The position numbers were made by a program, and so were the translations under genes. Of a stretch of DNA of 64,000 nucleotides, positions 27,795 through 36,780 are shown piece after piece. Where the stretch lies: the NCBI RefSeq assembly GCF_900240405.1, contig NZ_OEQK01000004.1:62001-126000 (forward strand), given 5' to 3'. Position 1 is the stretch's first letter. Every line of letters starts with the position of its first letter. The notes beneath the pieces are model-generated. The model did not search any database and was not told the DNA's origin. It was given only the letters and a program-made list of their open reading frames with translations. The stretch comes from Salirhabdus sp. Marseille-P4669 (lineage in GTDB: Bacteria > Bacillota > Bacilli > Bacillales > Alkalibacillaceae).

Positions 27795-28325
27795 TTATGC
27801 GGCATGTTGTAAAGAAATAGATGATCTTTTTAGGATCGATTGTAATATCGGGTACAGAACAAAAATGATAACCGTATTTGCTAATGTTGCAGGTAGTACA
27901 ACACCGGCAAACAACGCCCCAAATCCTGCGCCTAAATCTACACTTAAAATAAATAATGCAACAGACAGGAATATGGTTCCACTTATCATCGTACCAATTG
28001 CTGTCATTACGGGTGCTAGAACTACATCTTTAACAGCTTTTGATAATAGCACATATATTCCAAAGAACACAAACGCTGTAATTGGTTTATCAATAATATT
28101 GGAAATTTGACCACCTGGCATTGTAGTTGTTAGAGCGGTTAATAACCCGGTTGCAATGGATAATATCAGGACATACTTAGCTTTTGGAAATAGCAATATG
28201 CCTAAAAACATCATCGCAAGCTGTAAATCAGGCTTCATTCCAAAAAGTACCCCTGGCATGACAAGATGCAACACAGTACCTATTCCTAAAAATAATGACA
28301 ATAAGACTAAAATACGAATATTCAT
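27795..28325 (-). CDS. trpP: Tryptophan transporter TrpP
   Basis: A 176-residue membrane protein with about five helices (LVLLSLFLGIGTVLHLV, AMMFLGILLFP, LILSIATGLLTALTTTMPGGQISN and others). The GGQISNIIDKP region and the place between yhaH and hit identify TrpP (YhaG), the tryptophan uptake protein of Bacillus. Its leader carries a run of GAG/TAG triplets overlapping the ribosome site (28334-28362), so translation is probably blocked by TRAP when tryptophan is abundant. Confidence 0.9.
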   Translation of the reverse strand: MNIRILVLLSLFLGIGTVLHLVMPGVLFGMKPDLQLAMMFLGILLFPKAKYVLILSIATGLLTALTTTMPGGQISNIIDKPITAFVFFGIYVLLSKAVKDVVLAPVMTAIGTMISGTIFLSVALFILSVDLGAGFGALFAGVVLPATLANTVIIFVLYPILQSILKRSSISLQHAA

Positions 28326-28333
28326 TTGTCCAT

Positions 28334-28362
28334 CTCTCCTCTTCTCAAACTAATCTCTTCTC
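28334..28362 (-). promoter_or_regulatory. TRAP-type (G/U)AG triplet site overlapping the trpP ribosome site
   Basis: On the trpP strand the leader reads GAGAAGAGATTAGTTTGAG and then AAGAGGAG: six to seven GAG or TAG triplets spaced mostly by 2-3 nt, ending in the Shine-Dalgarno sequence. This matches the known binding pattern of the tryptophan-activated RNA-binding protein TRAP (MtrB) at trpP in B. subtilis. Confidence 0.8.
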
Positions 28363-28472
28363 TTATTATCCAACCGTATCCTCGTGATCGGCTGCGATAA
28401 TCTATAATATAGTATAACAGAAAAACGTATCCTGTGAAAGAACTATATGGTAAGAAAATTCAGAAAAGTGTC

Positions 28473-28886
28473 TTATTTTATATTTTCGCTAATTTCGGAA
28501 GCAATTTGACCAAGGTCATATTCATCATTATGTGTTTCCCATTTTAAACCAAATCCATCCTTTTCATCGTACCGAGGTATTAAATGAATATGTAAATGGA
28601 AAACACTCTGATAAGCAAATTCACCATTGTTTTGAAGCAAGTTCATTCCTTGAGGGTTGTATGTATCTTTAATTGCATTTGCTATCTTTGGGATACGCGC
28701 AAAAACTTCACTTGCGATTTCCGCATCTGTCTCAAAAATATTTGCACTATGCTTCTTAGGTATAACTAAAGTATGGCCTTTCGTTACTTGACTTATATCT
28801 AGAAAAGCATACACGTACTCATCCTCGTATACTTTTGCTGAAGGGATTTCTCCGTCAATAATTTTACAAAAAATACAATCTGACAT
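28473..28886 (-). CDS. hit: HIT-family nucleotide hydrolase
   Basis: A 137-residue histidine-triad protein. CIFCKIIDGEIPSAKVYED at the N-terminus and the catalytic triad HLHIHLIP (about residues 98-105) are intact. These proteins hydrolyse nucleoside phosphoramidates or related adenylylated compounds. ATG at 28886 follows GGAGGTGG. The longer frame from 28925 would start inside the leader. Its place beside ecsA is conserved. Confidence 0.92.
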   Translation of the reverse strand: MSDCIFCKIIDGEIPSAKVYEDEYVYAFLDISQVTKGHTLVIPKKHSANIFETDAEIASEVFARIPKIANAIKDTYNPQGMNLLQNNGEFAYQSVFHLHIHLIPRYDEKDGFGLKWETHNDEYDLGQIASEISENIK

Positions 28887-28974
28887 ATTTATCCACCTCC
28901 AAATATTTATATCTATTGTATCCAAGTTTCAAGTCTGATGTAAAGGGGTAATAAAATGAAGCGAGAACTACATA

Positions 28975-29250
28975 ATAAAAGAAGCAGAGCACACCATTGT
29001 GCTCTGCCCTCAAGGAACGGGTCTTGCAACTGTTGATGAGATGGGGATTACGTTGAACCATTTCAACGTAAGAATTCTACAGATGCTTAACAATCACGTG
29101 AAAGGAAATTGTCTTTCACCGACACCCCACTTCTAAAATGGTGTTTGGCCTTATAATGAAAGATTTGTATCTTTCACCGACACCCCATTTCCAAATGGTT
29201 TGACGTTACGGACAATGTTTCACTATGACTTTCCCCCGTTCCTTGTTTAG
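28975..29250 (-). ncRNA. Structured RNA of unknown family between hit and ecsA
   Basis: On the minus strand a roughly 275-nt segment is closed by an 11-bp perfect pairing (29235-29245 with 29011-29021). Inside are two copies of a module GGGGTGTCGGTGAAAG, each followed by a 7-bp hairpin (at 29157-29176 and 29098-29119), and a 10-bp perfect hairpin at 29048-29071. It ends in a textbook terminator: GCAGAGCACA/TGTGCTCTGC with a 4-nt loop (28984-29007) and a T-rich tail. No reading frame of note runs through it. I do not recognise it as 6S, SRP, RNase P, tmRNA, a T-box or a common riboswitch. Confidence 0.7.
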
Positions 29251-29283
29251 TATTGTGTGTAGCTTTTAAAATAATATTCATCT

Positions 29284-29312
29284 TTGGCATATAGAAATAA
29301 TGATGGTAAAAT
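29284..29312 (+). promoter_or_regulatory. Sigma-A type promoter of ecsABC
   Basis: -35 TTGGCA (29284-29289), 17-bp spacer, -10 TAAAAT (29307-29312), 39 bp before the ecsA start. Confidence 0.75.
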
Positions 29313-29351
29313 TTAGATAGCGAGTAAAAAGAGAAAGAAGGGATACATAAG

Positions 29352-30098
29352 ATGGAACCACTTTTACATATAGATAACCTGGTTGGGGGATATACCCAGA
29401 AGAATGTTTTGCACGGAATTTCATTTGATGTGCGTCCTGGTGAAATCGTTGGATTAATTGGTTTAAATGGTGCAGGAAAAAGTACCGCTATTAAGCATAT
29501 TATCGGACTTATGGAACCGAAGAAAGGGCGAATTACGATAAATAGAAAGAGCTTTCAGGAAAATCAGGACAGCTATCGGAAACAGTTTTCTTATATTCCA
29601 GAAATGCCGGTATTATATGAAGAATTAACGCTGTATGAGCATTTGAAGCTAACGGCAATGGCGTATGAGCTAGAAGAATCGGAATTTGAAAGAAGAATGC
29701 AGCCACTGTTAAAGGAATTTCGCTTAGAAAAAAAACTAAAATGGTTTCCGATTCATTTTTCGAAAGGAATGCGACAAAAGGTAATGATAATGTGCGCATT
29801 TTTAGTACAACCTTCATTATATATTGTAGATGAGCCGTTTGTTGGTTTAGATCCACTTGGAATACAGTCATACTTACAAATGATGAATGAAATGAAAGAT
29901 CAAGGTGCTGGTGTTCTCATGTCTACCCATATATTGGCGACAGCCGAAAGGTATTGTGATCGTTTTGTTATTTTACATGAGGGAGAAGTGCGTGCAAAAG
30001 GTACTTTGGAAGAGTTGAGAGAAGCATTCCAAATGCCAAATGCCACACTGGATGACCTTTATGTACAATTGACAAAGGAAGAAGATGCCCATGTTTAA
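29352..30098 (+). CDS. ecsA: ABC transporter ATP-binding protein EcsA
   Basis: A 248-residue ABC ATPase. Walker A GLNGAGKST, Q-loop FSYIPEMPVLYEE, signature FSKGMRQKVMIM, Walker B LYIVDEPFVGLDP and switch STHILATAERYCD are present. With EcsB it forms the Ecs exporter, needed in B. subtilis for normal protein secretion and regulated intramembrane proteolysis and linked to export of proteolytic peptides. An AAGAAGGG site precedes the ATG. It overlaps ecsB. Confidence 0.94.
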   Translation: MEPLLHIDNLVGGYTQKNVLHGISFDVRPGEIVGLIGLNGAGKSTAIKHIIGLMEPKKGRITINRKSFQENQDSYRKQFSYIPEMPVLYEELTLYEHLKLTAMAYELEESEFERRMQPLLKEFRLEKKLKWFPIHFSKGMRQKVMIMCAFLVQPSLYIVDEPFVGLDPLGIQSYLQMMNEMKDQGAGVLMSTHILATAERYCDRFVILHEGEVRAKGTLEELREAFQMPNATLDDLYVQLTKEEDAHV

Positions 30099-31323
30099 TG
30101 CAAGTACGCTTTGGAAGGAAAGATTAAGTAATCATTTTAAAGAAACAAGTCGGTACATGCGTCTTATCTTTAATGATCATTTAGCTATTGCACTATTTTT
30201 CTTATTGGCTGCATTTGCATACTTTTATCAACAATGGCTAAAGACGATACCTCAAAGTTTTCCTGCAGATTGGATAATCGCTATATTATTAGGGGCTTTA
30301 TTAACGAGGAGTCCAATTCGCACCTTGTTAAAAGAGCCAGATACGGTCTTTTTACTGCCAACTGAGCATAAGATGGATCGATATTTTTCAAAAGCTTTTT
30401 GGTATAGCTTGATTATTCAAGTTTATCAATTAGCACTTGGTTTTGGGATATTATTGCCGCTATATTTCACAGCTTACCCGGAACGACCTAGAGTAGGCTT
30501 GTTGCTGTTTTTGATTATTTTACTAGTATTTAAGCTCTGGAATATGCTATCCACTTGGTGGTTATTAAAAGAAAGAGATGCCAAAACTCGTTATATGGAC
30601 ACTGGATTACGCTTATTGTTAAATGTCCTGACGCTATTCTTCTTTTTGCAGGAGGATGGATTTCTTTATGCAAGCATTACATCCATTATATTTGTTGCTT
30701 TGCTTTTATATCATTACAATCATGTAGGGAAAAAAGGCATAGCCTGGGATGTATTAATCGAAAAGGAACAAGCAATGCTTCAATCCTTTTACCGATTAGC
30801 AAATCTATTCACAGATGTGCCAAATGTTAAGAAAAAATCCAAGAAACGTCACACTTTGGTTTCGTTCCTTACTTCAAAAACTCCATTTAACCAAACCAGC
30901 ACCTTTGCATATCTTTATCGTATTACCTTTGTTCGAAGTAGTGATTATTTTGGCCTTTATATACGATTAATTATCGTGGCCATATTCCTGATCTTCTGGG
31001 TGCCGAACGTTTGGTTTAAAATGGTGTTTGCGATCTTATTTATTTACTTAAGTGGTTTTCAACTAATGACCCTATGGAATCATCATCGAACATTGATTTG
31101 GATTGATATTTATCCAGTTTCAAAAGAAGTACGTAAAAAATCGCTATTACAGTTTTTACTTCTTCTAATGCTTTTTCAAACGGCAATTTTAGGTTTGTTT
31201 ATGCTAGTCGCTTCATCATGGGAGTACATGCTTCTTTTATGGGGGGCTGGAGGGTTATTTAGCTTTGTATTTATCAATTCGTATGTGAAAAATAGGTTGG
31301 AAAAACGAAAAGTTACCTATTAA
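30091..31323 (+). CDS. ecsB: ABC transporter permease EcsB
   Basis: A permease of about 410 residues with eight or more membrane segments in two groups (about residues 30-175 and 285-390). These are separated by a basic cytoplasmic stretch (NVKKKSKKRHTLVSF). It contains the family-typical SPIRTLLKEPDTVFLLP. Start ATG 30085 or 30091 both overlap the ecsA end. The second has better spacing to AAGGAAGAAG. It is the membrane partner of EcsA. Confidence 0.92.
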   Translation: MFNASTLWKERLSNHFKETSRYMRLIFNDHLAIALFFLLAAFAYFYQQWLKTIPQSFPADWIIAILLGALLTRSPIRTLLKEPDTVFLLPTEHKMDRYFSKAFWYSLIIQVYQLALGFGILLPLYFTAYPERPRVGLLLFLIILLVFKLWNMLSTWWLLKERDAKTRYMDTGLRLLLNVLTLFFFLQEDGFLYASITSIIFVALLLYHYNHVGKKGIAWDVLIEKEQAMLQSFYRLANLFTDVPNVKKKSKKRHTLVSFLTSKTPFNQTSTFAYLYRITFVRSSDYFGLYIRLIIVAIFLIFWVPNVWFKMVFAILFIYLSGFQLMTLWNHHRTLIWIDIYPVSKEVRKKSLLQFLLLLMLFQTAILGLFMLVASSWEYMLLLWGAGGLFSFVFINSYVKNRLEKRKVTY

Positions 31324-31342
31324 TGAAAGGGAGTTTTGACGG

Positions 31343-32050
31343 ATGGTTTCGTATGAAGAAAAAGTATTGGGAGAAGCCTTGAGGTGGAAGCATGGGCTTG
31401 CGAGGAAATCCTCAATAATACAAAAGGCATCCAAATCCGTTCAAACGAAAATTAATGAAAAAATTCCTGATAAAGTGCATGCCATTATTACAGAAAGCAT
31501 ACGAAAAATGATGGAAACAACCTTAACGTCCTCTGCTTATATCTATAAAATAAATGTCAACCCAGCATGGTCCTTTGAAAAAAGAGAAGAGGTTGTTTTG
31601 GAGAGATTGCATACCTATCGCAACACCGCAATTCTAGAGGGTGCTGGAACTGGTGCAGGCGGAATTATGCTAGGATTAGCCGACTTTCCACTTTTATTAA
31701 GCATCAAAATGAAGTTTTTATTTGACGCAGGTCAACTATATGGCATGAATGTCAAAGCTTATGAAGAAAGAATGTTTTTGCTCCACGTTTTTATGCTTGC
31801 CTTTTCAAGTGACAACAGTAGAAAAAAGGTTTTAGAACGCGTGATGAACTGGGAGCGTGAAAAGGATTATTGGAAAGAAATCGATTGGAGAGAGCTACAG
31901 CAAGAATACCGTGACACCATTGATTTTGTGAAAATGCTGCAACTTGTCCCTGGTATAGGTGCTGTAATTGGAGCATGGGCAAATAATAAATTATTAAATC
32001 AATTAGGGGAAACCACGATGAACAGTTTTCGCTTGCGTATATTAGCGTAA
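31343..32050 (+). CDS. ecsC: EcsC family protein
   Basis: A 235-residue protein of the EcsC family. It has a basic helical N-terminus, a glycine-rich hydrophobic block (GAGTGAGGIMLGLADFPLLLSIKMKFLFDAG) and a second one near the end (VPGIGAVIGAWANNKLLNQ). The role is unknown even in B. subtilis. Position directly after ecsB (19 bp, AAGGGAG site) completes the conserved ecsABC operon. Confidence 0.92.
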   Translation: MVSYEEKVLGEALRWKHGLARKSSIIQKASKSVQTKINEKIPDKVHAIITESIRKMMETTLTSSAYIYKINVNPAWSFEKREEVVLERLHTYRNTAILEGAGTGAGGIMLGLADFPLLLSIKMKFLFDAGQLYGMNVKAYEERMFLLHVFMLAFSSDNSRKKVLERVMNWEREKDYWKEIDWRELQQEYRDTIDFVKMLQLVPGIGAVIGAWANNKLLNQLGETTMNSFRLRILA

Positions 32051-32200
32051 AGAGAAGAGTCATGAGGCATAACGGTTTCCTTATGAATAGAATTAGAAAA
32101 AATCCAAACCACTGCTGAAATCTTTTGGGAAGAATGTGCAGGATGGCTTGGATTTTTTGTTTGTTCCTGTTAAATACGATTGCTGGTTTCCTTCTATTCG

Positions 32201-33376
32201 TTACTCTGTAAGGGCTTGATAACTGAGATAAGCTTGAAATAATGCTTTTGACGCATGAAGTAGGGCTCTTTCATCGATGTCGAATTTCGGATGGTGATGA
32301 GGATAATGTCTACCTTCTATTTGTGCCCCTGTAAAGAAAAATGCTCCAGGGCGTTCCATTAGATAATATGCAAAGTCTTCACCAGTCATTGTTGGCTCTA
32401 TCTCAACAGTTCGATTGATACCAGGAACTTGAATGCCATTCTTTAAAATCATGTCTGCTTCTCTTTCGTGATTCAGAACAGGAGGATATCCTTTAAAATA
32501 TTGAAACTCATAATCTGTATCAAAGGCTATACAAACTCCTTTAATGATTTTTTCCATTTCTTCCATAATACTGTGTTGTACGTTGGAATCAAAAGTACGA
32601 ACCGTTCCGGACAGTTTAGCAGTACCTGCAATGATATTGAATGCTTGCCCTGCCTCAAACTTACCAATGGAGACAACTGCTGTTTTTAATGGATCTATCC
32701 GTCTACTTAAAATGGTTTGAAGCTGATTCACAATTTGTGCTCCAATTACAATAGCATCTTTCGTTTGATGTGGAATCGCCCCGTGTCCACCTTTTCCCTT
32801 TATCACTAGTTCAAATCGGTCGGCTCCAGCCATAAAAGGACCCTTTGCTAAGTGGAGCTCTCCGAGTGGGGTATCGGCCCATAAGTGTGTTCCAAATACT
32901 GCATCTACCCCTTCTAAAACACCAGCTTCAATCATTGGTTTTGCACCGCCTGGCGCAAACTCTTCTGCAGGCTGATGAAGAAAAACCACTGTACCAGGCA
33001 AATCATTCTGATGTTTTACTAATGCTTTAGCTAAACCAAGCAAACTTGCAGTGTGACCGTCATGTCCACATGCATGCATAACACCAGGAACTGTTGATTG
33101 ATAAGGAACATCATTTTCTTCCTGTATTGGCAAAGCATCGAAGTCCGCTCGTAAAGCGATTGTTTTGCCAGGCCTACCTCCTTTTAATGTAGCAACAACT
33201 CCATATCCACCAACATTGGCTTGATACGGAATACCTAACCGCTCGTAATAATCAACGATGTATTGACTCGTTTTCTTTTCCTGAAATGAAAGCTCTGGGT
33301 GCTGGTGTAAATAACGACGAATGTTGATGATTTCATCGTACAATTCATCTATCGCCTGAAATACAGTTTCCTTCAT
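32201..33376 (-). CDS. yhaA: M20-family N-acyl-amino-acid amidohydrolase YhaA
   Basis: A 391-residue metallo-aminoacylase. Metal-site motifs: LHQHPELSFQE, ALRADFDALP, MHACGHDGHTA, HQPAEEFAPGGA with the catalytic glutamate pair, and a C-terminal HHHPKFDIDE. The smaller dimerisation domain is in the middle (about residues 180-290). The ATG at 33376 follows GGAGGAGAACG. Upstream in-frame codons to 33427 lack a ribosome site. Likely role: release of amino acids from N-acyl or amide precursors. It follows ecsC in convergent orientation, as in B. subtilis. Confidence 0.9.
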   Translation of the reverse strand: MKETVFQAIDELYDEIINIRRYLHQHPELSFQEKKTSQYIVDYYERLGIPYQANVGGYGVVATLKGGRPGKTIALRADFDALPIQEENDVPYQSTVPGVMHACGHDGHTASLLGLAKALVKHQNDLPGTVVFLHQPAEEFAPGGAKPMIEAGVLEGVDAVFGTHLWADTPLGELHLAKGPFMAGADRFELVIKGKGGHGAIPHQTKDAIVIGAQIVNQLQTILSRRIDPLKTAVVSIGKFEAGQAFNIIAGTAKLSGTVRTFDSNVQHSIMEEMEKIIKGVCIAFDTDYEFQYFKGYPPVLNHEREADMILKNGIQVPGINRTVEIEPTMTGEDFAYYLMERPGAFFFTGAQIEGRHYPHHHPKFDIDERALLHASKALFQAYLSYQALTE

Positions 33377-33425
33377 ATCGTTCTCCTCCTCCATGGTCCC
33401 GTTATACCCTTTATTATTAGTATAC

Positions 33426-33461
33426 AAAAAAAGAGCTCGTCCCTACTATAGGACAAGCTCT
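33426..33461 (-). terminator. Terminator of the ferritin-like gene
   Basis: Stem AGAGCTCGTCC/GGACAAGCTCT with an 8-nt loop. On the minus strand it is followed by TTTTTTTG and lies just beyond the stop at 33466. Confidence 0.8.
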
Positions 33462-33465
33462 AAAA

Positions 33466-33891
33466 TCAGAAATCTTTCAATAATCTTTCTATTTCTTCTT
33501 TATGGTGCGTCTCATCTGCAATCATATCGTCTAATTTTACTACTAGTTCGGTTAACCCTAGTTCCTCAGCTTGTTTTTTTCTTTCTTCATATCGTTTCAT
33601 TGTATCAACCTCAGATTGTAGAGCTGCTTGCAGCATATCTTTCACATGCTCTAATTGTGGAACTGCTACTGGAGTAGTGGATGGTACACCACCTAATGTT
33701 TTAATTTTTTCGGATAAATATAAGGCATGACCAGCTTCATCTTCAATTTCACTTTCAAAGAATGGCTTTAATACTTGGCGATAGATTCCGGAGACAACAG
33801 CAGCGTTATACGTATACATAATCATAGCAGCATATTCATTTTGAAGATCCTCATTTAATCCACTTATTAATGCTTGTAATTTTGAATCCAT
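33466..33891 (-). CDS. Ferritin-like diiron protein
   Basis: A 141-residue four-helix-bundle protein of the ferritin-like superfamily (bacterioferritin/DUF-type). Candidate diiron ligands are the glutamate in LQNEYAAMIMY, the ExxxxH set in SEIEDEAGHALYL, glutamates in LQSEVDTMKRYEERK, and DETHHKEEIERLL at the C-terminus. The chain is shorter than classical bacterioferritin (about 155-160 residues) and lacks an obvious haem methionine assignment. Likely role: iron storage or peroxide protection. A GAGGT-type site precedes the ATG. Confidence 0.75.
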   Translation of the reverse strand: MDSKLQALISGLNEDLQNEYAAMIMYTYNAAVVSGIYRQVLKPFFESEIEDEAGHALYLSEKIKTLGGVPSTTPVAVPQLEHVKDMLQAALQSEVDTMKRYEERKKQAEELGLTELVVKLDDMIADETHHKEEIERLLKDF

Positions 33892-34145
33892 CTCTTTCTA
33901 CCTCCTATTAAAATCGTTATTCTACTGATACAATACCCTAGTTGAGAATTTTTTAATCACAGCTCCGACTTAAGACCGATATAGAAACCATCTGAAGCTT
34001 GTTATGATCATGTAGAAATTTTTGTATTCTTGTATTAATACATTTGAAGAAAATGAATATGTGCAGTTTGGACGCTAATGCGATTAGAAGGAAATTGGCT
34101 GTGCTTTGTATAATATAATATTTAGTAGAAAGTTGAGGGGGACTT

Positions 34146-34922
34146 ATGAAATCACATAGTCTATTTAAAATCGTTGTATCTTTTATACTAATTGGAGTTG
34201 GAGTTTTACTCATTTTAGCGAATTTCGGCGTTATTTCCGTGGAAATATCAAGTATTATCGAAAAGAATTGGCCAATTTTAATAGCTCTTGTCGGATTAAA
34301 ATCATTTATAGACGGCATAAGATCGAATGTAAGTGGTGGTAGCTGGACTTTTGGTTCCTTCCTTTTGATTTATGGGGTACTCGTTGTACTCGGAAGGAAT
34401 GGCGTATTAGATTTTGGCTTTGGTGATATATGGACGTTATGGCCACTTCTATTAATTTATATTGGTGTTCATTCATTAGTATTTACGAAACATAAAGGAA
34501 ACAAAGGGAAACGAGTGAAAATTACTTTTGATTCCGATAACGAGAAGCAGTATCGCAAAAACCAAAAGAATTTTGTTGGGGATCAAAGCTTTTCCGATGA
34601 AAACTGGACGGTAGAACCGATGGAACTATGGAATGGAGTAGGGGAATATTATTTTGATTTTACGAAGGCGTATATTCCAGAAGGGGAAACACCGATTTCC
34701 ATTAAAGGTTGGGTTGGCGATGTACGAATGCTAATGCCAGAGAATTTAGCTTTTCAAGTAGAAGCAGCCGCAAACATCGGAAGCATTAAGATTTTAAACC
34801 AACAAGCCGATGGATTAAGAAGAGAAGTGTTTTACCAAACCCCGGATTATGAGGAGGCAACACGAAAGTTGTCTATCAAGCTACAAATTCAGGTTGGCGA
34901 AATTCGAATTGATCAGGTTTAG
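34146..34922 (+). CDS. liaF: LiaF-like membrane regulator of the envelope-stress system
   Basis: A 258-residue protein. Four N-terminal hydrophobic segments (IVVSFILIGVGVLLILANFG, NWPILIALVGLKSFI, FGSFLLIYGVLVVLG, IWTLWPLLLIYIGVHSLVF) precede a roughly 140-residue beta-rich C-terminal domain with GWVGDVRMLMPENLAF and IQVGEIRIDQ. This is the LiaF/VraT layout: an inhibitor of the LiaRS two-component system in the absence of cell-wall antibiotics. It is co-transcribed with liaS (12-bp gap) and liaR. No liaIH-type genes are next to it. Confidence 0.88.
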   Translation: MKSHSLFKIVVSFILIGVGVLLILANFGVISVEISSIIEKNWPILIALVGLKSFIDGIRSNVSGGSWTFGSFLLIYGVLVVLGRNGVLDFGFGDIWTLWPLLLIYIGVHSLVFTKHKGNKGKRVKITFDSDNEKQYRKNQKNFVGDQSFSDENWTVEPMELWNGVGEYYFDFTKAYIPEGETPISIKGWVGDVRMLMPENLAFQVEAAANIGSIKILNQQADGLRREVFYQTPDYEEATRKLSIKLQIQVGEIRIDQV

Positions 34923-34934
34923 GGGAGGTAAACA

Positions 34935-35975
34935 ATGTTTAAAAAGCTTAATAGTTTACGATTTCGATTTATTCGAAATGAATTACAGACGATTTACTTC
35001 TCATTACTTGTCATTTCATTTGTATTGTTTTTTTTGTATTCGGTTTTCAGTCCAACGTGGTTAACGCTTGAATCTATCTTTTTATCGTTAGGATTAATTA
35101 TCGTAATTATGACTCCTGTTGGAATATATGTATCCTTGCATTATACAAGCCAAGTAAAAGAACGATTGGATTCCATTTCTATATTAATCTCTTATTTAGC
35201 AAAGGGGAAGTACACTGCTAGATTGCATGATAAAGAATATGGAGATGAAATTAGTCATATTGGTAAGGACTTAAACGAATTAGCAGAAAAAATGCAAAAT
35301 CAAGTGAAGTCCTTACAGAGAATGGCAGATGAGAAGCATGATTTTGCAAAAGAAGCACATAAAGTAGCGACCATTGAAGAAAGACAACGACTTGCGCGGG
35401 ACTTGCATGATGCTGTCAGTCAACAATTGTTTGGTTTAACGATGATGTCTCAAGCAACCGTTCGATTGTTAGAAAAAAATCCAGATAAAGCAAAAGAACA
35501 AATGATTGAAATATCTAAAATGGCTTTACAAGCACAAACAGAAATGCGTGCTTTATTGCTGCATTTAAGGCCTGTCCACTTATCAGGCGAATCCCTTCAA
35601 AGTGGGGTGAGGAAGCTTGTTGAAGAATTGAAAACCCGTTGTAATATTCAATTCGAATTAAACATTGAAGAATTTTCGGGCATTTCCAATGCAACGGAAG
35701 AGCATCTATTTCGAATGATTCAAGAAATATTATCGAACATTTTGCGTCATTCCAATGCAACGGAAGTGTTATTAGAATTAAAGAAAAAGGAAGAAGAAAT
35801 TTATTTGTATGTTCGTGATAACGGGGTAGGATTTGATGTTACAATTAATATAGATAATAAAGCATCCTACGGCTTAACCTCATTGAAAGAAAGAGCAGAA
35901 GAATTAGGTGGGACAGCAGTAATTCGGTCGAAAAAGGGTGAAGGTACATATATTGTAATACGAATTCCACTTTAG
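34935..35975 (+). CDS. liaS: LiaS/VraS-type sensor histidine kinase
   Basis: A 346-residue intramembrane-sensing kinase. Two N-terminal helices with a very short external loop are followed by a HAMP-like linker. The HisKA_3 box ATIEERQRLARDLHDAVSQQLFGL contains the phosphorylated histidine (about residue 159). The HATPase domain has NILRHSNATEV, DNGVGFD and YGLTSLKERAEELGG. It acts with LiaF and LiaR in the response to lipid II-targeting antibiotics. AGGGGAGG precedes the start. Confidence 0.92.
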   Translation: MFKKLNSLRFRFIRNELQTIYFSLLVISFVLFFLYSVFSPTWLTLESIFLSLGLIIVIMTPVGIYVSLHYTSQVKERLDSISILISYLAKGKYTARLHDKEYGDEISHIGKDLNELAEKMQNQVKSLQRMADEKHDFAKEAHKVATIEERQRLARDLHDAVSQQLFGLTMMSQATVRLLEKNPDKAKEQMIEISKMALQAQTEMRALLLHLRPVHLSGESLQSGVRKLVEELKTRCNIQFELNIEEFSGISNATEEHLFRMIQEILSNILRHSNATEVLLELKKKEEEIYLYVRDNGVGFDVTINIDNKASYGLTSLKERAEELGGTAVIRSKKGEGTYIVIRIPL

Positions 35976-35985
35976 GGGGATAAAC

Positions 35986-36630
35986 ATGGGGAATACGATA
36001 CGAGTTGTAGTTGTAGACGATCATGATGTTGTTCGTCGAGGTGTTGTGACATACTTAATGACGGAGGATGACATTGAAATCGTTGGTGAAGCTTCTAGTG
36101 GTAATGAAGGAGCAGAATTAGTAAAAAACGTGAAACCAGATGTCGTTTTAATGGATTTAATGATGGAAGATGGAAATGGTATTGACGCAACAAAAAAGAT
36201 AATGGCATCTCTATCTGACTGTAAAATTATTATTCTCACAAGCTATTACGATGATGAAAAGGTCTTTCCAGCACTAGAAGCGGGTGCTTTTAGCTACATG
36301 TTAAAAACGTCCTCTGCAGACGAAATAGCAGCTGCTATTAAGAAAGCGGCAAGAGGAGAGAACGTTATTGAACCAAAAGTAGCTGGAAAAATGATGACCC
36401 GTTTTCGCCGTAATGGCACATTGCCACATGAAGAATTAACAGAGCGAGAAATGGAAGTATTAATTTGTATTGGAAATGGTTTAACCAATCAAGAAATTAG
36501 TGAAAAATTATTTATTGGCATCAAAACGGTAAAAACGCATGTGAGTAATATTTTGAGTAAATTAAATGTACAAGACAGAACCCAAGCGGCAGTATACGCC
36601 CATCGTAATGGCATAATGAATGAATCATAA
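35986..36630 (+). CDS. liaR: LiaR/VraR-type response regulator
   Basis: A 214-residue NarL-family regulator. The receiver domain has VVVDDHDVVRRGV, the phosphoacceptor in DVVLMDLMMEDGNG (aspartate near residue 55) and the KTSS region. The LuxR-type helix-turn-helix is LTEREMEVLICIGNGLTNQEI followed by IGIKTVKTHVSNILSKL. It follows liaS by 10 bp with GGGGG at the ribosome site and closes the liaFSR operon. Confidence 0.93.
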   Translation: MGNTIRVVVVDDHDVVRRGVVTYLMTEDDIEIVGEASSGNEGAELVKNVKPDVVLMDLMMEDGNGIDATKKIMASLSDCKIIILTSYYDDEKVFPALEAGAFSYMLKTSSADEIAAAIKKAARGENVIEPKVAGKMMTRFRRNGTLPHEELTEREMEVLICIGNGLTNQEISEKLFIGIKTVKTHVSNILSKLNVQDRTQAAVYAHRNGIMNES

Positions 36631-36635
36631 AATAT

Positions 36636-36683
36636 AAACCAACCCCCTAATGTGATTAGGCGTTTTAACGGGTTGGTTTTTGT
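36636..36683 (+). terminator. Terminator of liaFSR
   Basis: AAACCAACCC pairs with GGGTTGGTTT, with an inner small stem and trailing T residues. Confidence 0.85.
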
Positions 36684-36780
36684 AATCTTATTCTTTTTAA
36701 GAGATGCTAGAATATGCTATGATAGGAACGATTAAAAACCTCCTTGATGTAACATAGAAATTGGAAAAGGGGAAAAGTAG

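Noticed and set aside
29011-29250. Hit-ecsA gap read as a CRISPR-like array because of the repeated CTTTCACCGACACCCCA string
   Set aside because: Only two copies, 58 nt apart, each embedded in its own hairpin; no spacer regularity and no cas genes.
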